From assembly GCA_031270945.1 (NCBI GenBank), contig JAISWZ010000122.1, positions 1 through 46,097 on the forward strand: 46,097 nt of DNA. Reading direction: 5' to 3'. Positions 24,481 to 34,500 of this stretch are shown piece after piece. The DNA comes from Clostridiales bacterium (GTDB lineage Bacteria; Bacillota; Clostridia; Lachnospirales; WQUN01). A program made the translations under genes and the position numbers. The notes under the pieces were generated by a model, which searched no databases, was not told the origin of the DNA, and saw nothing but the letters and a program-made list of their open reading frames with translations. Position 1 is the stretch's first letter, and every line of letters starts with the position of its first letter.

Positions 24481-26352
24481 CTATTTGTAAATCCTTATTT
24501 CCCATCTATAGCTGTCCCATACGACATGAGCGTCAAACTGCTCCATAATGTAGCGCACTGGAACGAATGTCCTGAGGTTTTCGCCATCAAAGACTGCAGA
24601 TCCCAATCCTTCACCGACATCTTGTCCTGTTGTCACAGTCAAAATCTTGTCGCCTACAGAAATGGAAACCTTGATCTCGTTTTGCCCATAAGGCGCCCAG
24701 TCCACGGTCGCTCCCAGGGATTCAGCTATGAAACGGAGCGGCACCATTGCCCTTTGGGTTTTGATGTCAATGTACGGCTCAACGTCAAGCGTTCCTGTGG
24801 CATTAGGAGCGTTTTCCGCGACATATTTCTTTGAGCCTATGGCCAGAGTGATCCTCATCAAATCGTTTGCGCGAATTAAGCCATATGTTGCCGGCTTTTC
24901 AAGTTCCTCAATGTTATCAAAAAAAACAAACGTCTTTTTGTCTTCTGAAAATTCTCCTCCCAAGCGTTTCGCGACCTCGCCATTTTCATCATAGGCAACG
25001 CCAGTTAATCCAGGCATTTCAGAGTTAAAAAGATACGGCATATCAACAGCAATTTTTAAGGGGCTCAGGTACTTGCCAAAATATATGATCGGCGCCACGA
25101 CAAACTTGGCCTCCAAATCGCTTGCTTCACCTGCCAAGACATTAACCGCTGCCACCCAATAATCTGTATCCGCTTCAACGCCCTTGAAAGTTGGCATTGG
25201 CGTCGCAGCTGGAACATCTTTATCCGGTCTAGCGCGTTCTATGTTTATATCATACATCAACTGTTCTACACCTTGCGCGACAACAATTACCCTAATCGTA
25301 TTTTTTCCAACATCCAATGCCTTTGCTCCAGTTCCGACTACAATAGCGTTGGGGTTGGCTGCAGTCGCTTCTACAAATACGCTCGATGTATTATAGGGCA
25401 CTTTTGCTGAGTAATTGAGAACTTCAGGCAAAAACTGATCGACAAGCGTGACGCCTTCAACAGATAGAGATGAAAGCTCATTGGCGGCCGAAGCAATCGG
25501 CTCATATCGCGCTGATATCACACGATCACGCTCGGGGCGAAACCTGTATATGAGATCTGAGGTCACGAAAATCTCATCTTCGTCATACCAACCTGTAAAC
25601 TTCCAATTGGGGTACATAATGGCTTCAAGCTGCGCATTTGAGCCAATCCAAACGTGTTGCACTTCGGGTGTAAACTTAAAGTCATCATAACCTTTCAGAC
25701 TGTTTACATAAAATGTCTGTTTGCTTACACTAAGCCAAGCCGTTTCCAACGCTTCTCCAGACAGTTCCAGGTTTTTTTCAATAATGGTGCCATTAGTGCT
25801 AAGCTTGTATTCAGTTTTTGAACTATCGTAGCTATTCAAGTCTTGATCTGAATACGTTGGCGCTAAGAACTCAACGATCTGCCCCTTTGTTATAGGCACG
25901 TCATAATATACCAGTATTCTTTTAACATCAGTGCTACGTTTTTCATGCACCGCACATGTCATCAAGCCGTCGCCTGTCGCGATTAATTTAATTGTGTAGT
26001 CACTTCTAGCATCCAAGCTAACGACCTTTTCGCCATGGATTGCATACCTATAATATACATTTTCCTGCGGCACACCATCGATTATTGTAGTAACCAGCTC
26101 ACCTGAGGGATTGTAGACCTCAACATCAACGTGGCCATCGATTAGTATATCCCTGACTTTGTTGTTCATGAGGGCCTCTTCTGATTCGGCTATTTTTGCT
26201 TGCAAGCCTAAAATAGGGTAGCCAGCTATAAGCGCTCTTGCATTCGAAGAATGCGCATTGCAGCCAACAAGGCATGCGAGGCTTATGACGCATGACAAAA
26301 TAAAATTTATTGCTCGTAGCACTAGGCAAGTAATATATTTATTGCCAAACAT
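24481..26352 (-). CDS. Surface lipoprotein with cadherin-like and copper-amine-oxidase-N (stalk) domains
   Basis: 623 residues. The lipoprotein signal ends at LACLVGC near residue 31. A small domain follows (DGHVDVEVYNPSGELVTTII; TIKLIATGDGLMTCAVHE) like the C-terminal modules of clostridial lipases and proteases. Next come an InlB-like bacterial repeat (WKFTGWYDEDEIFVTSDLIY), a cadherin-like beta-sandwich (ELSSLSVEGVTL to MYDINIERA) and a region of about 130 residues I cannot name. The final 110 residues are a copper amine oxidase N-terminal type domain (AMVPLRFIAESLGATVDW; RTFVPVRYIMEQFDAHVVW), which works as a surface stalk in Firmicutes and has no known catalysis. The ribosome binding site is weak (AAGAAAGG). 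A decayed paralogue lies immediately upstream. Confidence 0.8.
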   Translation of the reverse strand: MFGNKYITCLVLRAINFILSCVISLACLVGCNAHSSNARALIAGYPILGLQAKIAESEEALMNNKVRDILIDGHVDVEVYNPSGELVTTIIDGVPQENVYYRYAIHGEKVVSLDARSDYTIKLIATGDGLMTCAVHEKRSTDVKRILVYYDVPITKGQIVEFLAPTYSDQDLNSYDSSKTEYKLSTNGTIIEKNLELSGEALETAWLSVSKQTFYVNSLKGYDDFKFTPEVQHVWIGSNAQLEAIMYPNWKFTGWYDEDEIFVTSDLIYRFRPERDRVISARYEPIASAANELSSLSVEGVTLVDQFLPEVLNYSAKVPYNTSSVFVEATAANPNAIVVGTGAKALDVGKNTIRVIVVAQGVEQLMYDINIERARPDKDVPAATPMPTFKGVEADTDYWVAAVNVLAGEASDLEAKFVVAPIIYFGKYLSPLKIAVDMPYLFNSEMPGLTGVAYDENGEVAKRLGGEFSEDKKTFVFFDNIEELEKPATYGLIRANDLMRITLAIGSKKYVAENAPNATGTLDVEPYIDIKTQRAMVPLRFIAESLGATVDWAPYGQNEIKVSISVGDKILTVTTGQDVGEGLGSAVFDGENLRTFVPVRYIMEQFDAHVVWDSYRWEIRIYK

Positions 26353-26382
26353 GGTTCCACACGCCTTTCTTGGGGCAATCAG

Positions 26383-27703
26383 CTATACAAAATTCATTTC
26401 GCAAATCAAGCCATATGTTGCAGGTTTCTCAGGTTTCTCATTAATATCATAAAAAACAAACGTCTTTTTGTCTTCTGACAATTCTCCTCCTAAGCGTTTC
26501 GCAACAACCCCGTTGTCATCATAGACAACACCCGTCAGGCCGGATTTTTCATGTTCAGAGAGAGGCGGCACATCAACGGCAATCCTTGTGGGGCTCAGGT
26601 ATTTGCCTAAACGCAAAAATGCCGCAACGACAAACTTGGTTTCCAAAGTGCCTGCGTCGCCTATCAAGACGGTAACCGCTGCGATCTCACCGCCTGTATC
26701 CGCATTAACAACCTTAAAAGTTGGCAATGGCGTTGCTGGCGCGCTACTATCCGATTGCTCACGGTTAATGGTTATGTCGTACATCAACTGTTCTTTGCCT
26801 AGCGCGGAAACAATTATCACTATCTGATTTTCGCCAACATCCAATGCTTTTTCTCCAGTTCCAACCACAATAGCATTGGGATTGATTGCTGTCGCTTCTA
26901 CAAGCACGCTCGAAGTGTCATAGGGCACGGTTGCTGAGAGGTAGTAGTAAAATGACTCTTCAAGCGTGACGCCTTTAACAGTCAGAGAAGAAAGTTCATT
27001 GTCGACCGAAGCGAGAGACTCAAATTTCGCCATCAATTTAATGTCACGCTCAATGCGGAACCTGTACACAAGGTCTGTTGACACGAGAACCTCATCTTCA
27101 TCATGCCAACCTATAAACTTGCTGTTTGGATAAACCTCCGCTTCAGCAATCGCAAGCCTCTTCTCCAGACAGTTCCATTCTTTGTTCAAGAATAGCTCCA
27201 TTCGTGCTAAGCTGGTATTCTGTATTTAAAATGGATCTGTACTTGTTTAACTCTTCATCCGAAAACGCCGGCGCTGAGCAGTCAAATATCTGGCCATTGG
27301 TTATCGGCACGTCATAATATATCAATAGTTTGTTAACTTTATCATCGCTATGCTCGTACAACGAGTATGTCATCAAACCGTCGCCTGTCGCAGTAAGTTT
27401 AATTGAATAGTTGTCTGTCGCTGGAAGGTAAACTATCTTTTCGCCAGCTTCATCCATCTCAGTGATTAAGCTTGTAACTCTTTGCGGCGTATCATCGATT
27501 ATAGCAGCAACCAGCCCTCCTGAGCGATTGTAGACCTCAACATCGACAGAGCCATCGATTACTATTTCCCTGTATTTGTTGCTTGAAAAAGCGCTTTGTC
27601 CCATTGCGATATCTACGCTCCTTGTTTGCGCACCTTGCCAACAGACTTCGCTGCATCTATCGCAAGCCCGTTTGATCTGCAAAATCTGCAAGTTATATAT
27701 CAT
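26383..27703 (-). pseudogene. Decayed paralogue of the neighbouring lipoprotein gene
   Basis: Two overlapping frames match the intact neighbour. The first part (to ELSGEEACDC and a stop near 27145) matches its N-terminal module; the second (AEVYPNSKFIGWHDEDE to ATYGLICEMNFV) matches the repeat, cadherin-like and following domains. Between them about 46 codons and the frame are lost. The copper-amine-oxidase-N domain is absent: the frame stops at the point where the neighbour continues ATYGLIRANDLM. The signal peptide is also missing, and the farthest upstream ATG overlaps a TATAAT box. It arose from tandem duplication followed by decay. Confidence 0.85.
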
Positions 27704-27721
27704 TATATGTCAAATTTGACA
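27702..27721 (-). promoter_or_regulatory. Perfect palindrome TGTCAAATTTGACA next to a TATAAT box
   Basis: The 14-base palindrome at 27708-27721 abuts TATAAT (27707-27702, minus strand). It lies where a repressor would cover the promoter of the pseudogene. No -35 box at the right spacing is convincing. Confidence 0.5.
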
Positions 27722-28437
27722 CATTCATACCTTTTTGCCATGTAAATCGCCTAGCCTTTCTTTCGTATGTTTGCTTATAAGCATGTATCCTTCATTAATT
27801 CGCCGAGTAATTACATCAAAATATAGCTTATATTTTTATTTCTTAATATTCAGCAACAAATTTACAAGATTATTTTTAAACTAGCAATTCAACATTGCAA
27901 ATACATGAATTCCACCTAGCATTTGCATAAAGCATCTAACAATTCGCCGCAAAACCTCAACTAAAACTAAAATGGCCTACCGCTTCGAACGCCCCTGCGT
28001 CCCCGGTCGAATCCGCTGCTTATGCTTCACTCTTAGACTTGGCATTCGCTCCACAAAAGTTCTTGGACACCCGGGAAATAAACACGTCAGAGCCACGCCC
28101 CAACAAATCCACTCTATCACGTCCAAAGCATGCAATAGCATGTCACCACATTAACTTTAGCTTAATAAATCACATAAATATAGCGTCAAAACGCAATAGT
28201 CGCTTTCTTTAGCTGAATCCATCTGGGTAAAACAGCTGTTGTTTACAGCAAACTTTCAGAAGTTCGCAACAATGCACAAAATCATCTCAAACTCGATCAA
28301 ATTGTCGAGTTTCCTTGACCCCAATAGAGCCTCTAATCCAATTGTCCTACCAACATTCCACATTTCAGCATTTCAATCTCAACTGCTTGCCTCAAATCCT
28401 TGCCTTCCCCTCAATCCGTTGCCTTTCCCCTCCAACT
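27722..28437. other. AT-rich intergenic region
   Basis: About 700 bases. The part to 27960 is very AT-rich; the rest has stop-rich frames and no recognisable gene, RNA or repeat. Confidence 0.5.
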
Positions 28438-28463
28438 CAAAAAAAACCGCAAAGCCTTTGCGG
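28438..28463 (-). terminator. Terminator of the giant surface protein gene
   Basis: On the minus strand CCGCAAAG and CTTTGCGG pair around a single base and are followed by eight T. It lies about 95 bases past the stop. Confidence 0.82.
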
Positions 28464-28515
28464 AACAAAGCCGTGGCCGGCTTTGTTCCGCTGCGGCTGG
28501 CTGCAAGCCAGCCGC
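28461..28515. other. Two further tandem hairpins
   Basis: CGGAACAAAGCCG/CGGCTTTGTTCCG (13 bp) and GCGGCTGGCT/AGCCAGCCGC (10 bp) directly precede the terminator on the minus strand. The first shares three bases with the terminator stem, so those two cannot both be fully formed. Confidence 0.65.
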
Positions 28516-28557
28516 ATCAGCTTTGCTCCTCTCCAAAATGGCCGCGTTCAGCCTGGA

Positions 28558-31500
28558 TCAGTTGTTGGAAGGTGTTTCTACAGTGCCATCGGGTTTGACT
28601 ATAGTTCCGGGAGGCACAGAAAACGAAGAATTGTCTTCCCTTATTAAGGTTCCGCCATCAGGAAGCAGAAGAGATCCGTCTGGGTTTTGCACCCTGTTCG
28701 TGGCTACAACAACGAAGGTTCCAAATATGATTTCGCCAAGAGCAGGCTTAGGCGTAATCGAGCTATTCGGGTCTGGCGTTGGGGTAGGCCCAATCACGTT
28801 CCACTTGGCGTAAATTGTGTAGTCTTCATAGTAGACTGTTGTTACTGTAACCTTGTCGCCCACTCCGCCTTCGCCAGTGTACCAGCCATCAAAGCGGTAT
28901 CCGCTTCTTGACGGCAATGGCAGCGACTTCAGGGTTCCGTTGGTTGCGGTAACTGCGGAAGACGGGTAAACCGATCCGCCGTTGGCGTCAAATGTAACCG
29001 TCTTTATGGCTGGATTCGGGCCTGTCGACGGGAAATTGGCTGTGATCTCCCCGCTGTTTGCGCCGTTAGCCGTGCTTATCGCGCCTTCAACGTTAAAGAA
29101 GTTCTCAGACACTCCGTCAAGCGTGTATCCAGTCTTGGGCGTAAGGATTATCTTTGCTGTGTAAGCTGTCAAGTACTCATAGATTCCGCTTACTGCCGGA
29201 GTCCATGTCACTGCGCCAGTATACTCGTTTGTTTCCTTGATCTCATAGGCAGGCGCAAGTCCGGCGATAGGCGCGGCCAGCACGATGCCAGCGATGCTGA
29301 CAACAGAGTCAGGCTCTCTTGGCGCTTGCTCTGTCTTCGGGAATACCGCTGTCACAACTCCGCTATTGGCGTCGTTGGTGGCGATAGCTCCAGAAACAGT
29401 GAAGCGGTTGGCAGGAACCCCCAAAAGGGTATAGTTCTCTTTTGCCGTCAAATTTATAGTTGCTGTATAGACTGTATCGTAATCAAAAACTCCGTCTATA
29501 TCTGGGGACCAGTCCACATGGCCGCTAAACTGAGGCGTGTCAAGGATCGACCTTGAGGGGGCTTCTCCAGGGACTGGCGCTTTAAGCGTCAACTCAAAAA
29601 TCTTGATCGGATCCATTGGAGCTTCAGGAGCTGGCCCTGTAGCCGGGAATGTCGCGAGCACAGTTAACTCGCCTTCACGGTTGGTTGTGCTGGTCGCTCC
29701 GAAGACAGTGAAGAAGTTCGCGCTTAAGCCGTCCGTTGTGTATCCTTCTTTCAGCCTCAGATCGATTGTAGCTGTGTATTCTGTTTCATAGTCAAAGTAC
29801 TCGTCAACAGGCGGATTCCAGCGAACGTCTGCAGTATACTGCTCTGTCTCCCTGATTTGGCGCTCAGGCGCGGCGCCAGCTTCAGGCGCTGAAAGAGGAA
29901 TGTTAGAAAGCGTGATCCGCTCTCGCTCAGGCTCCACGACAGCTGGCTGGGTTGCTGGGAACACGACTGTCACAACGCCAGATCCAGAAACATACGTTAC
30001 AGATTCGGCATCGGCGACAGAGAAGAAGTTCTCGGCTACTTCATTAAGAGTGTAGCCAGGCTTGACAGCCAGGTTGATAGTTGCTGTGTATACGGTGTCA
30101 TAGTCAAAATACTCTGCCGCCGCAGGCGACCATGTCACTGTTCCGCCATACTGCGCGGTCTCAGAGATCAATGTCGCGGGCGCCGCTCCACCTACTGGAG
30201 TGGAAAGGCCCAAGGCAGGAATGTTGATCTTCTTGTCAGGAGCGGCCACGGTATTGGGGAATATGGCCGTGACTATTCCGCTGTTTGCGACGTTTGATGT
30301 CGCCAAGGCGCCTGGCACTTCAAAGTAGTCCTCAGGCACTCCGTCAAATGTGTACTCGCCCTTTGCAACAAGAGCCACTGTCGCAACGTATCCCGTCGAA
30401 TAGGCAAAGCCCTTTGAAGCTGACGGGTTCCAGAAGATCGCGCCAGAGAATTGCTCATTCTCTTTGATCTTGTTGTTTGCGGCAACTCCAGGCTTCGGAG
30501 CGCTGAACTTGACCTCTTGAATGTCGACCATAGGCTTGCTCTCAGTCGGATGGAACTTGACTGTCACAAGTCCGCTTGCCGCCGCGTGGGTTACGCTTTC
30601 AGTCGCATCCTTCTTGAAGTGGTTCTTCGGAACGCCAACAAGCGTGAATCCAGGTTTTGGCGTAACGTTAACAGTTGCGGTGTAGGTTGTGTTATACGCG
30701 AAAGTTTCTTTCACTTCTGGCGACCAGGTGATGGTGCCAGTGAACTGCTCGCTTTCGCCCAGCTGGTAGTCTGGCGCGTAGCCTGGCAGCGGATAGCCAA
30801 AGATAAGCTCGGAGTCACTAATTACGTAATCCTCAGAGTACTCAGTCTTCGGGAACGTTATTATGACAGTTCCGCTTCCGGCTTTGTTTGTAACCTGCTT
30901 GGCGTTTTCGTTCGTGAAGAAGTTCTCCGGCACGCCTTCAAAGGTGTAGCCGCTCTTAGCTTGAAGCTCAACGGTTGGATAGTACTCTACATTGTAAGCA
31001 AAGATTCCGTGGACTTCAGGAACCCATGTCACAACTCCAGTGTACTGCTCGGTCTCCACTGTCAATACAGGCTCGACTTCAGCTCTGGGCTGCGTCAGGG
31101 GGATTTCTTTCAAGTCAACAATCTTTGCGGGAGCGGTGCCAGTCCTCGGGAAGACTGCAGTCACTGTTCCGCTGTTTTCCAAGTTCTCTGAGAAGGAAGC
31201 GCCCAACACGTTAAAGTAGTCCTGGGGCACTCCAGCCAAAGTGTATCCAGCCCTGGGGCTGATTTCGATTGTGGCTGTATAGTAAGTCTCATATCCGAAT
31301 GTCGGGTCTGATGGCGACCAAGACACTGTTCCTGTGAACTGCTCGGTTTCCGCTATGCTTGCTGCTGGAACGCTTCCAGCGGAGGGAACCTCGATGTGGA
31401 TGTCCTTAAGGCTTATTGTTGCCGCAGGCTTTGGCTCAGTCTTCGGGAACACTGCTACAACTACGCCGCTGTTGGCCTCGTTTGTAGAGCTCAAGGCGCC

Positions 31501-34500
31501 AATGACGTTGAAGAAGTCCTTGGGCACACGGTGAAAGTAGTATTCGCCAAATGAGGTAAGCGTGATTGTAGCGGTGTAAGTCGTATCGTATTCAAAGCCT
31601 TTGTCAGCTGAAGGGCTCCAAATGACTGTTCCCGAAAACTCGGTTGTATTCGCCACGTAGCGAGCAGGCGCAACACCAGCCTTAGGGGCCGTTAAAGATA
31701 TGTCCTTCTGGCTTACAGTTTTAGGAGGATCTACCTCAGTCCTGGGGAACGTTGCCGTAACAATGCCGGAGTTGGCTGCGCTCTGGGTTTCGGTGGCTGC
31801 TGGCACTTTGAAGAAATTGGCCGGAACGCCATCCAGAGTGTATCTGCTCTTCGGTGTCAAATTGACAGTCGCTGTATATACCGTGTCTTTTTCAAATCCG
31901 TCAGGAGCTGCCGGCGTCCAGGTTATTGTTCCTGTATACTGCTCGGTCGCCGTTATTTCGGTTGGAGCTTCTTCGCCATACAATGGCGCGGGAATCGGTA
32001 TTGTAGGAAGGCTTACGACTGTGCCCTCAGCGACTTCAGTCCTCGGGAACAACGCAACCACTTCTCCGCTGTCGGCGGGGTTTGTGGCGCTTGTCGCGTT
32101 CTTGACCTTGAAGAAGTCTTTTGCCACGCCATCGACTGTGTAGCCCGCTTTAGGCCTCACCCTGATCTCCGCCGTGTAGAGAGTGTCATACGCAAAAGTT
32201 CCGTATACCTCTGGAATCCATAAAATTCTTCCTTCGAACTCATTGGTTTCTACAGTGAAGAATTCCGGAGGATTTCCAGCCTTTGGCGCCACAAGCGTAA
32301 GATCAGCGATGCTGATCACCTTGTCAGGCACTTTGTCCGTCTTCGGGAAAATGGCTGTAACCTTGCCGGAGTTCTCGCTGTTGCTAACTACGTTGGCGCC
32401 AGGCACTAAAAAGAAGTCCTTGGCTACTCCATCAAATGTGAAACCAGGTTTCGCTGTCAAATCGATGGTCGCAGTGTAAATTGTGCTGTAATCGAAAACC
32501 GGGTTAGGCTCTGGGTACCATGATACAGTCCCTGTGTACTGGGCGGTCTCAACCACCTCGCTAGCAGGAGCGGCAAGAGCCTTGGGAACTGGCACACTTA
32601 TGGATCCAAGCGTTACTGGCCCTGATGTAGGCCTGTTTGCTGTAGGCTTGAAAGTGGCTCTTACTACGCGGCTCTTGGCAGCGTTTGTTGTTTCTACCGC
32701 TTTCTTTACGGTAAAGAAATCTTGGGTGACACCCTTGAAAGAGAAGCCCTCTTTCGGGGTAAGAGTGATTACGGCGGAGTAGGTTGTTCCAAAATCAAAC
32801 CTTCCGTCTACAGGCGCCGGCTTCCATAACACTTCGCCGAAGTACTCCTCGCACTCAATAATGTTTGTCGGCGCTGTCTCGTTTGCGACAGGCGTCGCGA
32901 GCGAGATTTCATCAATGCCTACCTTCTGCGCGTATTTTGATGGATTGTTGTCAAAAAAGGCGGTCAATTCGTATGTGAGAGTATTGTACTGCACTTTCCT
33001 TGACGCAGCGACCCTAAAGAAATCATATGGGGTATAGAGCAAGGTGTATCCGAACTTTGTGTCAAAGGTCACGAGAGCGCTGTAATTTTGATCGGGCTCA
33101 GCGTTTGGCGATTGGACCGGATACCAGAGAATGGTTCCTGAATACTCTTCATTCTCGGTTATTGTTGGCGCACCCTTCACGCCTTCAACTGGAGGCTCAA
33201 TTTCCACGTCGCGGATTGTGATGGGAATTCCGTCAGTCATTGGATATTGGACTGAGATCCTTCCTGAATCACTGATGTAATGAGACGCGGTGGCGCCAGG
33301 AACTGAGAAGTAATCCTCGAAAGGCAGACGAAAGTATCCTTTCTCGAAAGTTATGGTTATGCCGGCCACATAGTAAACTCCTGGCAGGAACTTGTCCGCG
33401 ACTGATGGATACCAAGTCACACGGCCAGTAAAGCCTTCGCCGTAGGCGGTTTTGGACGGAACCTCGCCAGCCACTGGCGCGTTTACTCCGAAAACTTCAC
33501 TTCCAGGAAATTTGACGTCCATGATCGGGAAGACAGCGTTGACTATTCTGCTTCCAGCCTCGTTTGTGACAGTTGCGCCCTCTATCTTGAAGAAATTCTC
33601 AGGAACCGAGTCAAATGTATATCCTTCCTTGGCCGTGAGAGTGATTGTGGCTTGGTAGCTTGACGCGTAAAAGAACACTCCGTCTTTGACCGGCGACCAG
33701 GAAATCGCGCCTGTGTACTGATCTGTCTCCACAATCTCATACACGGGAAGTTCCTTTGCTACAGGCCTTGCCACTTGAAGGTCTGATATTGTTATTGGCC
33801 AGGTGGCCTTTGCCTTGGTTTTCGGGAACACAGCTGACACAGCGCCGCTGTTGGCGAGATTTTCAGCGTTCGCGCCCGCCACTTTGAAGAAGTTCTGCTC
33901 AACTCCCTCAAACGTGTAGCCATCGCTAGCCTCAAGGCTGATCAAGGCTGTATAAACCGTATCGTATTCGAATGAGCCTTTGACTTCAGGCACCCACGTA
34001 ACAGTGCCCTTGAATTGGCCATTCCCGTCAATGGAAGTTCTGGGGGCCTCTCCAACAACAGGGGCAGTCAGTCCGTCAATGTCGGCAAGGCTTATAGGCG
34101 TAAGCTTATCATAAGCGGTTTTCGGGAACACAGCTATGACAACGCCGGTGTTCGCTTCATTTCTCGCTGAAACCGCTCCAGGCACAGTAAAGAAGTCTGC
34201 TGGAATGCCCAGGAATGTGTAGCCAGGCTTTTCTCCAAGGATTATGGTTGCAGAGTAAACAGTCCCATAGTCAAAGACTCCGTTGGTTAACGCTGGCTTC
34301 CATGAAACCAATCCAGAGAACTGATCAGTCTCAGTGATGTTCCTTTTGGGAGCTTGCCCCCCTACAGGGCTGGTTAACGCTATGCTGTTGATAGAAACAA
34401 CTTCGTCAGTCGAAATCGACGTCGGCGGGAAAACAGCTGTGGCAACTCCGCTTCCGCCTATGCTCGAAACTGAATTCGCTCCAGGAACCGCCAAGAAGTT

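Noticed and set aside
28006..28022. tRNA suggested by GGTCGAATCC
   Set aside because: No acceptor, D or anticodon arm can be formed around it.
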